Shown one piece after another: positions 16,574 through 25,460 of a stretch of DNA of 64,000 nt. Position 1 is the stretch's first letter; the number at the start of each line of letters is the position of its first letter. Made by a program: the position numbers and the translations under genes. Origin of the DNA: Mesorhizobium sp. NFR06 (GTDB taxonomy: Bacteria; Pseudomonadota; Alphaproteobacteria; Rhizobiales; Rhizobiaceae); assembly GCF_900115245.1 (NCBI RefSeq), contig NZ_FOVT01000005.1, positions 186,001 to 250,000 of the forward strand. The letters are read 5' to 3'. Below the pieces are notes generated by a model. It did not search any database. It was not told the DNA's origin and saw nothing but the letters and a program-made list of their open reading frames with translations.

Positions 16574-18340
16574 ATGGTCGACGCAATCCCAACCGCCGCC
16601 AGCCCGGTCTCAAAATTCCGCTCACCGGCAACAGTCGCCGTAGACAATCTGCTCCGAAAGACGCTGCGCGTCAGCGATCCGCGCGATCCCGACCAGATCG
16701 CCAACGCTCTTTTGAACTTCTATCCCGAGGAGGCGGACAGGGATCGCCGCGAACAAGCCGGCCTGCCTTATTCGAGCGTGCCCGACTATGTGCCGGTGGC
16801 GAAGAACAACGGTCCCTCCTCGGTCGAGTTGGCCCAAGCGCAGGACGATCTCGAACGCGATCTGCAGACACTTTCGACTTCATCGCCGCTAAAGGACATT
16901 CGTATCGAGATGATCGGCTGGGGACGCTCCATCAGGCAGATTGCCAATGACGGGCTGGCCGCCGCCCGACTGGCACTCGATTCGGTCAACCACGACCGTG
17001 CCATGTCGGCGCGCCGTCAACTCGGTGAATATTCGCGTCTCGCACGCTATGTCGGCACCCTCACCGACGGGAGCGCTATCCTGTTCAGACGTTTCGCGCA
17101 GAGCTGCGACGTGCTGGCCGCTCTTATTCTCGTCGCTATCGGGGAAGGACTAGCGTCGAGCGGCATAACCCGGAGCACTGCAATCGTGCGGTCGGCAGCC
17201 GGTGAGCTGCAGGCGCGGCGGAACGCCGTCATTATGGCACTCCGCAGCCTGACCGGTTCCGTCGAGAGCTCCCTCGGCCAGGAGGATTGGCCTCGTGGTA
17301 TCGAGGCCTACCGCAGTCTGGTGCGGCAACTGGAGGCCGGTGGGCAAGCGGACCTGCGCGCCCTCTTGGAAGAAAGCGCACTCTCAAAGGCGATGGATGA
17401 TCTGGTCGACCTCTCGACCGGTGCAAGCGTCGAGGGTTTGCGCGAATTGTCCACCGCATCCTCGCTCCTCGTTCACCGCTTCCAGCGCCTCATCCAGTTC
17501 GGCCAAAGTATTCAGGTTCCGATCGACGAGCCAATCACGTTGGGCTCCCCCGAATCGCCTCCGCTGGTGGCATTTGTGTCCAGTCTGCAGCTTTTCGTCG
17601 ATGCCTTCGTATCGCAAGGCAGCTCACGGCTCCTTTATGTCGCGCGCCCGCCGATCATTGTCTACGGCCTCTATGGCGCTGGCGGCCCCGACCTCGGCGC
17701 TCAGCGACTGATAGGCCTCACCATGGCACGTAGCTTTCTGCTCGAACAGGTCGACTGCTTCGCCGGTTGCGGTTGCGAGGACGACAACGTCAAGTGTCAG
17801 ATACTTCTCGATTATATTCTGTTCCTGGTTGATAGGGCGATCGATCTCTATTCGGTTGGAACCGACCCGGACGGTCGCGGTGAACAGGAGAGGCGGGCTA
17901 CAGCCGTAGGCCTGGCCATCAATGAAGTTCTGGTTTTGACCGACCCGGGTAAGGCTCCTCCGGAGCTCCTGTGCGAATTCAGCAAAAAGCTGAGAGACAT
18001 GCTCGATGGTATCGCTGAGGGATTGCTCGAACCGTTCGGCGGCCGGAAGCCTGCGGCTTGGAGCGTCGGTCTCAAGTCTTTAATGGTTCGCGAGCTGCGC
18101 ATCGCCTACCAGGCCGAAGACCAGACCGAGCGCCTCGTGCGTTCGCTCACGCAGCAATGCGACTTCGACGTCTTCAATTTCAAAAAGAATCGATCGCTCA
18201 TCCGCTGGATGATCCGTGAGGTCCTGCACAACACGTTTAATGTTCGCGCCACCATGCCGAATCCAGTCCAGATGCCATCGCCGGTCGCAAGCTCGATGGC
18301 GAGCATGGGACAGAACCGTCCCGATTATTGGTCGGCCTGA
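16574..18340 (+). CDS. Large alpha-helical protein of unknown family (cluster A)
   Basis: A 588-residue protein, 11 bases after the metalloprotease, with GAGGAAC upstream of its ATG. It is dominated by amphipathic helices, with a Cys cluster at about residues 397-408 (CFAGCGCEDDNVKC) that could bind metal and a Met/Pro-rich C-terminal tail. No transmembrane segment, nucleotide-binding loop or catalytic motif is seen. It is not recognised. As the largest protein in the cluster it may be a scaffold or structural component. Confidence 0.7.
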   Translation: MVDAIPTAASPVSKFRSPATVAVDNLLRKTLRVSDPRDPDQIANALLNFYPEEADRDRREQAGLPYSSVPDYVPVAKNNGPSSVELAQAQDDLERDLQTLSTSSPLKDIRIEMIGWGRSIRQIANDGLAAARLALDSVNHDRAMSARRQLGEYSRLARYVGTLTDGSAILFRRFAQSCDVLAALILVAIGEGLASSGITRSTAIVRSAAGELQARRNAVIMALRSLTGSVESSLGQEDWPRGIEAYRSLVRQLEAGGQADLRALLEESALSKAMDDLVDLSTGASVEGLRELSTASSLLVHRFQRLIQFGQSIQVPIDEPITLGSPESPPLVAFVSSLQLFVDAFVSQGSSRLLYVARPPIIVYGLYGAGGPDLGAQRLIGLTMARSFLLEQVDCFAGCGCEDDNVKCQILLDYILFLVDRAIDLYSVGTDPDGRGEQERRATAVGLAINEVLVLTDPGKAPPELLCEFSKKLRDMLDGIAEGLLEPFGGRKPAAWSVGLKSLMVRELRIAYQAEDQTERLVRSLTQQCDFDVFNFKKNRSLIRWMIREVLHNTFNVRATMPNPVQMPSPVASSMASMGQNRPDYWSA

Positions 18341-18365
18341 GCCTGGGCGTAAGAGGAGCAGAACA

Positions 18366-19070
18366 ATGGCTGCGAAAATTGATTTCCCATATTACCCCGC
18401 CAACAAATTCCACGCAGGGATCAAGGCCCGTTTCGAGGCCGCGGCCGAGACGCCGCAGGCCATCGACCGGCTAACAGACGTCGTTGACACGGGCAGCGCG
18501 GGGAACCAGGTGGCTGTCGGCAAGGTCGCCCACGCGATCGATCGTCTTCGCGACGACGGGCCTGGGAAGCCGGGCTTCGATCGGCTTGCCACGGCGGTAG
18601 AAGCCGTGGCCTTCGGACTGGCCAGTCAGCCGAGTGCCGACATGCTCGACAAGAAGCTCACTGCCATCGGCGACGTCCTCAAGGAGCTGCATGCGACCGT
18701 TCAGTCGCTCGGCTTGCGCAACAAGGACAATGTCACCGCGCTCTATGCAGCTGCGATCGACACCAGCGGTGACATCGTTGGTCGCACTTATGCGGGGCAA
18801 TGGCTCAACCAGGCTAATTTCAAAACACTGCAGGACATAGTGAAGTTCAATAGTCGTAAGCAGCTGGAAGTCCGCCGCCAGGATTTCGTAGACCAACTTC
18901 GTGCCGTCGATCCAGTGCCGCCCGGGCTTCCGGCGGTTGTCACCGACGGCGACTTGGCACGCTTCTACGAGCTGGCGCCAGCCGTCCTGAAAGCGATCAA
19001 CGACAGCCAGGTCGCCTCGTCCCCGCAGAGCCAACAACCGTCAGGCGCGGAACCGCCTTCAAACACCTGA
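18366..19070 (+). CDS. Hypothetical helical protein (cluster A)
   Basis: A 234-residue protein starting MAAKIDFPYYPANKFHAGIK. It is helical and Ala-rich, with an uncharged Ser/Pro/Gln C-terminal tail (SSPQSQQPSGAEPPSNT) that looks disordered. ATG 18366 follows AGAGGAGC and starts after the previous stop; the longer frame overlapping the previous gene is discarded. It is not recognised. It lies between two other unknown cluster A proteins with short gaps, so a shared complex is likely. Confidence 0.65.
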   Translation: MAAKIDFPYYPANKFHAGIKARFEAAAETPQAIDRLTDVVDTGSAGNQVAVGKVAHAIDRLRDDGPGKPGFDRLATAVEAVAFGLASQPSADMLDKKLTAIGDVLKELHATVQSLGLRNKDNVTALYAAAIDTSGDIVGRTYAGQWLNQANFKTLQDIVKFNSRKQLEVRRQDFVDQLRAVDPVPPGLPAVVTDGDLARFYELAPAVLKAINDSQVASSPQSQQPSGAEPPSNT

Positions 19071-19109
19071 GCGAGTGAGCCGCCAATTCGAGCAAGATGA
19101 GGTCTGATT

Positions 19110-20213
19110 ATGGCTAGTGAATCCAACCAGGTCATTCAGCGGCTGTTCCAGCGCTTCTTCAGGGACGAGCTGTCTGGATTGTCGCCGGCGGACCGCGCCG
19201 CTTTCGAAAGTGAATTTGAGGATCGCTACGGGGAACTGCTCGCGCGTTCGTCGAGCGCCACGACGACCAGCTTCGCGGACTTGGTCGGGTTCGGCGACGG
19301 GCCGATCAAGCCGTTCGACTCGCTGCAGATGCCGTTGCTGCGAAACGACTTCGACGAATCGATCATACCGCCGCAGCTACAGGCGTCGGCCGAACTCTAT
19401 TACATCTACCAGATGGACCGCATGAAGCTATTCCAGGTAGTCGACGTATTGCGACGGTTGTTCCAGAACGGCCAGATCCGCATCCAGCGCGGCCCCGGTG
19501 CACGCGGGCTATACATTCTCGAAAAGTGGCGGCCGATCCGCTACAAGCGCCGCGACCGGCTGATTGCCTATCGCCGTGTCTTCAACTATGGCCGCGCGCC
19601 GGTGCCGGCCGGCGCCATCGTTAACCGAAGCTTCCACTTCATGCTGGTCGCCTTCATGAATGCGATGTCGCAGTATTTCCAGGATCTGACGATCGGCCAG
19701 GTCATTCGCGGCAGTGCTTCGATCAACGACCGGCCGTTCGCGGCGCTTGCCACGGTGCAGCGCGTGGGCACTGACCTACGTTATCATCTCGACCGCTCGA
19801 GCTACGGCAACATCCTGGCGCTTACCCGAGAGACCGGACAGTATGTGCAGCAGATCTTCGAGCTGTTCGACGCGCCAGACATCAAGAAGTCCTTCGACGC
19901 CAACACCAAATGGGACGTCATCGAGGCAGTCGCGAACCGCCATCTCGGCGGAGCCGCCGAAATGTCGCAGCGTGCCAAAATGGCGGATGCAGGGCGCCGG
20001 ATCCTCCAATACATCGCCGAGAACGAGTTCCGCACCACAATCACACCGGCCGAGTTCGATGCCGATGCCAAGAAGATGGGTTCCCAAGCCGATGCGTGGC
20101 TGGCTGCCTACCGGCTGACGCGCGAGGGGCAGCGTTTCCCCGGTCTCGATGGCGATCGTGTGCACTGGTCACTTGGGCTCAACCGAAACACCGCTTCACG
20201 CATCGCCGCCTGA
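19110..20213 (+). CDS. Hypothetical 367-aa protein (cluster A)
   Basis: Starts at ATG 19110 with a GAGG sequence about ten bases upstream. The N-terminal 60 residues are helical and acidic, the middle (about residues 95-160) is basic and aromatic (YYIYQMDRMKLFQVV, RYKRRDRLIAYRRVF), and the C-terminal third is helical. No catalytic or binding motif is recognised. The composition is that of a soluble cytoplasmic protein. It is probably co-transcribed with its neighbours. Confidence 0.65.
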   Translation: MASESNQVIQRLFQRFFRDELSGLSPADRAAFESEFEDRYGELLARSSSATTTSFADLVGFGDGPIKPFDSLQMPLLRNDFDESIIPPQLQASAELYYIYQMDRMKLFQVVDVLRRLFQNGQIRIQRGPGARGLYILEKWRPIRYKRRDRLIAYRRVFNYGRAPVPAGAIVNRSFHFMLVAFMNAMSQYFQDLTIGQVIRGSASINDRPFAALATVQRVGTDLRYHLDRSSYGNILALTRETGQYVQQIFELFDAPDIKKSFDANTKWDVIEAVANRHLGGAAEMSQRAKMADAGRRILQYIAENEFRTTITPAEFDADAKKMGSQADAWLAAYRLTREGQRFPGLDGDRVHWSLGLNRNTASRIAA

Positions 20214-20243
20214 ACAGTTCGCCGGGTATGAAGAGTGTCAGCG

Positions 20244-21080
20244 ATGGACAACCCTCTTTCTCTTCCCGGGCGCTTTGCGCCGAAACCGCCGAACATCGTC
20301 ATAGACGCGCCGCTGGCGCTGTCGCCGATGGGGCTGCTGGTGACGGTGGTGCTTTCCCAGTCCGCGCGGGTGTGGCTACCGCGCGGCTTCTACACCTTGC
20401 TCGACAATGACGAATACTATCGCCGCCGACCAGACCAGATGGCCGGCTCCTGGTTCCACCCAGAAACGAGGGAGGCGCACCTCAAGGAGTTGACGCTGGA
20501 GCTCGAGCCTTGGCGCCGCGCCTGGCAGAACGGCAGGCTGTCGTCCCGGGTGCACTGGATCGGCGACGCGCAATATGAAAGTGCGCTGCCCGAACGGGAG
20601 CAAACGGCGCTGCTACCGCGCTTCGAAGGTTGCTGCGCGGCACTCGAATCCAGGATTAGCGACCAGCTCGGCACCGCCGCGCCCCTTGATGAATGCGCCC
20701 GCGACGCGATAGCGTTGACGGCCGCCCTGCAACCGGACAGTGCCTACATCCTCACCGCAGCCGGCACGGGGCCCGGCAAGCCGCCACTCTGCGATTATCT
20801 CGATCTATTGGAGTTTCCGGCTAGTCGCCATGCCGGCGCTTTGCCCGGCTGGGCCAACCCCGCATTCTGGCCGGCACTCGCCCCGCTTGCTGCGAGTGGC
20901 CGCAGTGCGGCCATAGTCCAGATCGTGGCTCCGGTCATTCTGGCGTTGCCCGACGGCTGGACCGAAACAGACTGGGCGCTGGAAGACCCGACCAGCCATG
21001 ACGAGGAAACACCCGACGATCCCTGGCGGAACGCTTGTGCCCTGTGGCACGAACTGGCGCCTGCGGAGGCTGCGGCATGA
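20244..21080 (+). CDS. Hypothetical protein (cluster A)
   Basis: About 278 residues, rich in Trp, Pro and Leu, starting MDNPLSLPGRFAPKPPN; a GTG nine bases earlier is an alternative start. A hydrophobic stretch near residues 25-45 (ALSPMGLLVTVVLSQSARVW) is too polar to be a confident membrane helix. The C-terminus is acidic. The stop overlaps the next start as ATGA, showing coupling with the DUF4438-like gene. No family is recognised. Confidence 0.65.
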   Translation: MDNPLSLPGRFAPKPPNIVIDAPLALSPMGLLVTVVLSQSARVWLPRGFYTLLDNDEYYRRRPDQMAGSWFHPETREAHLKELTLELEPWRRAWQNGRLSSRVHWIGDAQYESALPEREQTALLPRFEGCCAALESRISDQLGTAAPLDECARDAIALTAALQPDSAYILTAAGTGPGKPPLCDYLDLLEFPASRHAGALPGWANPAFWPALAPLAASGRSAAIVQIVAPVILALPDGWTETDWALEDPTSHDEETPDDPWRNACALWHELAPAEAAA

Positions 21081-22111
21081 GTTCGTCCCGCCTCCACCCG
21101 GTGCACGGGCTGCGCACGAATGCGCGTGACCTGGTGATGATCAGCGTCGCCGGGCAAGTCGCCTCGCCCACAGAGAGGGGAACGCCTTGGCGCATCGGTT
21201 ATGACGGCAGGCCACGCTCGCTGCCGGGCACAGGTGGCATCGTGCTCAATCACCGCGTCGGCGACCCTTGCGTGGGGCTGGCAGGCGATCATGTGGAGCC
21301 GGCGGTATCGGTCCGCAACGAATCCCGCTCCGCCGGCGGCAGCCCCGATGCCGCCAATCAGGCGCTGCAGAGCTATTCCTGCGTCGGCAATCACGCGGTC
21401 GTCACCACCGGCCGCGCCGCCGGCGCGCGAGGGGTGGTTACCGGCAAGCATGGCGGTGTCGATACGGTGCTGATCGACTTTCCGCTGCCGGCGATGCGGC
21501 AAATGGCGATCGGCGATCGCATCCAGGTGTGGGCTTATGGACTTGGGCTGCGCCTAACCGACTATCCCGACGTGGCGATTTGGAACTGCTCGCCGCGGCT
21601 GCTGGCGCGCTGGCGGCCAGTCGAGCGCGAGGGCCGCATCCATGTCGAGGTGACGCACCGCATTCCGGCCCGTGTCATGGGCTCCGGTCTCGGCCGCAAC
21701 AACGTCCTACGCGGCGACTACGATATCCAGATGTCTGATCCGGCCATGGTGCGGCGCTACAGGCTTGGCTCGTTGCGCTTCGGCGACATTGTCGGGATCA
21801 TGGACGCAGACAACCGCTATGGCCGGTCGCGGCTCGAGGGGCATGTGTCGGTGGGCGTCATCGTCCACAGCGACAGCACCGTCGCTGGTCACGGCCCGGG
21901 CGTCGTCTCGTTGCTTTCGGCGCCGGCCTCCCGCTTGCGGCTCGAACTGTCGCCGGACGCAAACATCGCGCGCTACCTGGATATTCGCCCGCCAAGGCCG
22001 GCGCGGCCGTCGTTCCCGCTGCCGACGGTTGAGCAGCGGGAACGAACGGTCGCACGGCTACGCCAACGGGCGACGGCATCGGCCGCCACTGCGAGAACCG
22101 GGCTTGGCTGA
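21077..22111 (+). CDS. DUF4438-like protein (cluster A)
   Basis: A 344-residue protein. The segments IGYDGRPRSLPGTGGIVLNH, VGDPCVGLAGDHVEPAVSV and SYSCVGNHAVVTTGRAAGA, followed by GKHGGVDTVLIDF and HRIPARVMGSGLGRNN, resemble the DUF4438 family, whose biochemical role is not established. The many Gly-Asp-His motifs hint at a catalytic or metal site. ATG 21077 overlaps the previous stop. It is the cluster A member most likely to give a family-based clue to function. Confidence 0.65.
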   Translation: MSSSRLHPVHGLRTNARDLVMISVAGQVASPTERGTPWRIGYDGRPRSLPGTGGIVLNHRVGDPCVGLAGDHVEPAVSVRNESRSAGGSPDAANQALQSYSCVGNHAVVTTGRAAGARGVVTGKHGGVDTVLIDFPLPAMRQMAIGDRIQVWAYGLGLRLTDYPDVAIWNCSPRLLARWRPVEREGRIHVEVTHRIPARVMGSGLGRNNVLRGDYDIQMSDPAMVRRYRLGSLRFGDIVGIMDADNRYGRSRLEGHVSVGVIVHSDSTVAGHGPGVVSLLSAPASRLRLELSPDANIARYLDIRPPRPARPSFPLPTVEQRERTVARLRQRATASAATARTGLG

Positions 22112-22149
22112 TCCGGACCAAGAGGAAACGAAAACGGAAAGGAGCCGGC

Positions 22150-22839
22150 ATGTCATATCTCAGCGAGCGACTCGACGCGCTGGTCGAAGAGGCCGCACAG
22201 ATTGCCGGTCACGGCGCGGCCTGCGGCTGCGCGCGCTGCCGGCAGCAGCAATCCTTCCGCGCGGTCGAGATCAGGCGCCGTCATTTCCCAGGCTGCGGCT
22301 GTGGCTGCGGCTGTGGCGAGGCATCCTTCGACGAGACGGCCGTGCGACGCGCACGGCCGGCACGCCGCCAGACATCGACGCGCGCTGCGGGATTGCAGCT
22401 GCCGGGCTGGCGCGGCTGGACGGCGCCGGTTTCGCTCGCTGCCATCGATGCAGCACGCGCCGCCGCCAGCCGGGGTGAACCCGTCGACTCGCTGCTGCGG
22501 CCTTTCCTGGCGACGGGACCGCAGGTCTACCGAATCACCCGCGCTGGCATCGATCGCAACCGGCCGCTGAGCATTGGCATGACCAAAGCTAATAGTTCGA
22601 TCGCCCAGCGGATCATCGAGCATTACCGACAGCCGAGTCGAGCCGATCCCAGGGTCAATGCCGCGATCCGCAACCTCCAGCCCGGTCAAGTCTTGGTCCA
22701 GGCCGCCCGCCTAACGCGGCAGGGCATGCATCCGCGGCGGGCGAGAAACTACGAAGGTTGGCTGCAGGACCGGGAGCGGCCGCTGCTCTACGATCCCAAC
22801 AGCACCACATTCGATGAAGCCGGCTTGATACGCAACTAG
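22150..22839 (+). CDS. Cys-rich protein with a GIY-YIG-like C-terminal half (cluster A)
   Basis: A 229-residue protein with AAAGGAG upstream of ATG 22150. The N-terminal third has a dense Cys pattern (CGCARC near residue 25; CGCGCGCG near residue 50) suitable for metal binding. The C-terminal half has VYRITRAG, then LSIGMTKANSSIAQRIIEHY, then a later NYEGWLQDRERPLLYDPNST, which resembles the order of motifs in GIY-YIG nucleases (GxY, (Y/I)xG-x-T, R, E, N). The first Gly-Ile-Tyr is not exact. A nuclease role is therefore a hypothesis only. Confidence 0.6.
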   Translation: MSYLSERLDALVEEAAQIAGHGAACGCARCRQQQSFRAVEIRRRHFPGCGCGCGCGEASFDETAVRRARPARRQTSTRAAGLQLPGWRGWTAPVSLAAIDAARAAASRGEPVDSLLRPFLATGPQVYRITRAGIDRNRPLSIGMTKANSSIAQRIIEHYRQPSRADPRVNAAIRNLQPGQVLVQAARLTRQGMHPRRARNYEGWLQDRERPLLYDPNSTTFDEAGLIRN

Positions 22840-22850
22840 AGGAGGTCCCT

Positions 22851-23207
22851 ATGCAGGGGCAAATCGCATCCCATTCGCGGTCTGTATGGGCCAATCTCGA
22901 CGCCATCGTTATCGAGGAGGTCGAGGCGCTGCACCGAGCTACACCGCGCGGCGCTGAGGCTCCGACGCCAGAGGAGGAGGTGCCGTTTCGCTCCGATGAC
23001 GAGTTCATGCGTCGGGCGACGGCCTACCTCGGCGGTCGGGGCGGCGAGGCCTATCGCCTGATAGAGCACCTGCGCGACGTGCTTGGCCTCGACCGGGCAG
23101 GGGACGCAGCTGTTGGCCCTCAGGAGAGCGCCGAAGACGGCCCGGGCGGCGAGGCCGGTCTCTCCGCGGCCGAGCCTCCGGAGATCGAGTCAGGACAGGA
23201 AAAATGA
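22851..23207 (+). CDS. Small acidic protein (cluster A)
   Basis: A 118-residue acidic protein with a strong AGGAGG ribosome binding site before ATG 22851. Residues about 25-80 are helical (EEEVPFRSDDEFMRRATAYL, then a Gly-rich turn and EAYRLIEHLRDVLGL); the last 35 residues are Glu/Gly/Pro-rich and probably disordered. The stop overlaps the start of the serine protease gene (ATGA), so it may be an inhibitor, chaperone or partner of that protease, by position only. Confidence 0.6.
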   Translation: MQGQIASHSRSVWANLDAIVIEEVEALHRATPRGAEAPTPEEEVPFRSDDEFMRRATAYLGGRGGEAYRLIEHLRDVLGLDRAGDAAVGPQESAEDGPGGEAGLSAAEPPEIESGQEK

Positions 23208-24025
23208 CGCTGTTCGACGAACTGCCTTTCGCGCTTGACCGGCTGGCCGACGAAGCGGACTATGCGGTGGTCGGGCCGACAGACGGCCGCGCCAGGGTTG
23301 CGCACACAAACCGGTTTCCACACAGCGCGGTCTGCCATATCGAACGCGATTTCGGCGACGGCCGGCTGACAGGCTGCACTGCATTCCTGATTTCGCCAAC
23401 GCGTCTACTCACCGCAGCGCATTGCATTACCAGTCCCCTCCGGCAACGACTCGGTCTTCCGAATCTTGCAGCGCGCATCCGTGTCACGCCTGGCCGAGCG
23501 TCCCGTGACGCCCAGCCCTTTGGGTCGCAGTGGGCTAAGCAATGGCGCGTCAACCCACCTTACCGCCGCCGCCCCTGGGCGCAGCACGATGTCGGACTGA
23601 TCGAATTGGAGCGGCCGTTTTCGCCTTCGCCCGGGTTCTTCCGGCTGTGGTCGCCATCCCGTCAAGATCTCGAAAGGATTCGGGCGTCACGCTTGCTACA
23701 CATTTCAGGCTACCCGGCCGACAAGCCGCTGGGCACTCAGTGGGAACACTCCGAGCGCCTCGACCGGATCACTGAACGGCAGCTCTTCTATAGCGTCGAC
23801 ACGTGCCCCGGCCATAGTGGAGCGCCCGTTTGGATTCAGCGCCAGCAGGGCGGCGCGCCGGTCGTCATCGCAATTCATACGGCCGGCCCGCGGCCCCATT
23901 CGGGAGGCGCTTGGGGGTGCCGGCCGGGTGTCCCCCTTGCTCCCGCAGGATTGTTCAACCGGGGCGTCAGGTTCACGCCGGACCTTCTGCGCTCCATCCG
24001 TGCTGAATTCCTTGCCGGAACGTGA
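23204..24025 (+). CDS. Trypsin-like (V8-type) serine protease (cluster A)
   Basis: A 273-residue S1-family protease. The catalytic triad is visible: His in LLTAAHC (about residue 73), Asp in QHDVGLIELE (about 129) and Ser in CPGHSGAPVW (about 205). CHIERDF and the TGCTAFLI strand match the glutamyl endopeptidase/trypsin-like fold. No N-terminal signal peptide is visible, which is unusual because most bacterial S1 enzymes are secreted. It is the last gene of cluster A and is coupled to the small acidic gene before it. Together with the HExxH gene it gives the cluster two unrelated proteases. Confidence 0.85.
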   Translation: MTLFDELPFALDRLADEADYAVVGPTDGRARVAHTNRFPHSAVCHIERDFGDGRLTGCTAFLISPTRLLTAAHCITSPLRQRLGLPNLAARIRVTPGRASRDAQPFGSQWAKQWRVNPPYRRRPWAQHDVGLIELERPFSPSPGFFRLWSPSRQDLERIRASRLLHISGYPADKPLGTQWEHSERLDRITERQLFYSVDTCPGHSGAPVWIQRQQGGAPVVIAIHTAGPRPHSGGAWGCRPGVPLAPAGLFNRGVRFTPDLLRSIRAEFLAGT

Positions 24026-24199
24026 CGCGCTCGATTTGATTTTTTGGAATGCTAATATTCGGAGAAGTGATATAGTTCAACGATTGGCATCAGTGCAGCA
24101 TCAAATAGTGGACGCACCGGGAGGGCGGCGGCGCGGTTGTTTTGTTAAGTCGCCTAAGGGTGCATCGTAGTTAATTCTTGGTAACCAAGGCGTTCGGCT

Positions 24200-24694
24200 A
24201 TGACTATGCCTGCCGAGAACTTGCGGACACTTCCCGACGTCGCACACGAGAATGCTTCGTCTCAATGTGGTGGTGCGGACAGAGATACTTCCAGCTTCAT
24301 CGTGAATGGCCATTCGCTAGTTGCAATCCGAGATCTGGACAGCGAGGGGCATGGAGGCTCAGATGCCAAAGCTCATCTGCGTGTTCCGGTGGGCCATATG
24401 ATATGCGCCGGCACACATTATCTGATCTACAACGCCGACGAGGCGCATGGGGCTTCCGCCGGCCTTCCGAGCTCCCCGGCTGAGATTTTGACGCGACGCG
24501 AACTCCAGATTGCGCTGTTAATTTCGGACGGTAAGCTGGACAAGGAGATAGCAAGGCAACTTGGCATCAGCGGTTACACCGTGCGCGAGCACATCAGGCG
24601 TATCTTCGCGAAGCTGAATATCGGACGGAGGTCGGCAATAGCCTCTTGCGTCCTGGCCGGCCGCTCGGATTTTCGCCAGGACTTTGGCTCATAG
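24200..24694 (+). CDS. LuxR-type helix-turn-helix regulator
   Basis: A 164-residue protein whose C-terminal 65 residues are a LuxR/FixJ DNA-binding domain (LTRRELQIALLISDGKLDKE, IARQLGISGYTVREHIRRIF, AKLNIGRRSAI). The N-terminal 95 residues show no known sensor or receiver domain, lacking the Asp of response regulators. It could regulate cluster A, which ends 175 bases upstream on the same strand, or act independently; no operator is seen. Confidence 0.8.
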   Translation: MTMPAENLRTLPDVAHENASSQCGGADRDTSSFIVNGHSLVAIRDLDSEGHGGSDAKAHLRVPVGHMICAGTHYLIYNADEAHGASAGLPSSPAEILTRRELQIALLISDGKLDKEIARQLGISGYTVREHIRRIFAKLNIGRRSAIASCVLAGRSDFRQDFGS

Positions 24695-24837
24695 GGCGCT
24701 GGTTTGGCTGTCCAACCGGCATCAAACGACTTCATAGGGACGACCCCCCGGGCAAGAGCAGGAGGTGTTGGAGCTCTTGCGCGTTTGCCGCCAGCGATCG
24801 AAAGCGCACTGGCCGCGACAAGAACTAGGACCATCAT
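24574..24837 (-). CDS. Possible small exported protein overlapping luxR-type gene
   Basis: A 87-residue frame that starts with a signal-peptide-like MMVLVLVAASALSIAGGKR and has a well-placed AGGAG eight bases upstream of ATG 24837. These two features argue for a real gene. Against it, the 3' 120 bases are antisense to the LuxR-type gene and the C-terminus is Arg/Ser-rich. The true product may be shorter through a later change. Listed with caution. Confidence 0.35.
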   Translation of the reverse strand: MMVLVLVAASALSIAGGKRARAPTPPALARGVVPMKSFDAGWTAKPAPYEPKSWRKSERPARTQEAIADLRPIFSFAKIRLMCSRTV

Positions 24838-24992
24838 AAAACACTCCTAACGCGCCCGGGCAGACGAATGTTTTGTGACCTTGGCGACGATGAGGCGGAT
24901 GGGCGGTGATCCGGCTGGAGCAGCCGGCCTAAACGGGCTGGCCGGTATATACGATACTGGTAATTTACTCGCAGGGAACGGAAGGCTGATCG

Positions 24993-25346
24993 ATGTCGAT
25001 CCGAGATGAATTGCAGAGCTTTTGGAATGCCTATTCCGCCGGCGACGCCACAGCTTGCGGGGCGATGTTCACGGCCGACGCGGAAGTGCATTCGCCCTAT
25101 GCTCCACCGGCTGTCGGCCGCGATGCTATTGAAGCTCTCCACTCAACCTGGACGCAAGGGCATGCCGGGGCAAAGGAAAAGAAAATGACGGTGATTCACG
25201 CCGGCAGATCGGGCGATCTCTGTTGGAGCCTAGCCGCCTACACGGAAGGGCTTGAAGTAGGCAACGGCACATCCGTCAGCGTCTTTGAACGCCAGGCGGA
25301 CGGGTCATGGCTGATACGGATGTGCAGCCTCAACAGCACCGATTAA
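24993..25346 (+). CDS. SnoaL-like / nuclear-transport-factor-2 fold protein
   Basis: A 117-residue protein with the typical order of this fold: N-terminal helix (IRDELQSFWNAYSAGDATA), the MFTADAEVHSPYAPPAVGRDAI segment that forms the cavity, then antiparallel strands ending WLIRMCSLNS. The family includes ketosteroid-isomerase-like enzymes, polyketide cyclases and ligand-binding stress proteins; the substrate cannot be assigned. GGAAGG precedes ATG 24993. It stands alone. Confidence 0.8.
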   Translation: MSIRDELQSFWNAYSAGDATACGAMFTADAEVHSPYAPPAVGRDAIEALHSTWTQGHAGAKEKKMTVIHAGRSGDLCWSLAAYTEGLEVGNGTSVSVFERQADGSWLIRMCSLNSTD

Positions 25347-25460
25347 GGCAGCCCCCCGCGGGAACGGCACCGCTACAGTCCTCGCACTGAACGCGTCGCT
25401 TCCGTATCGGTCAAAATTGAGCCGACGTCGGAGCTCGTGCAAATCTGGCAGGATCCGCTA

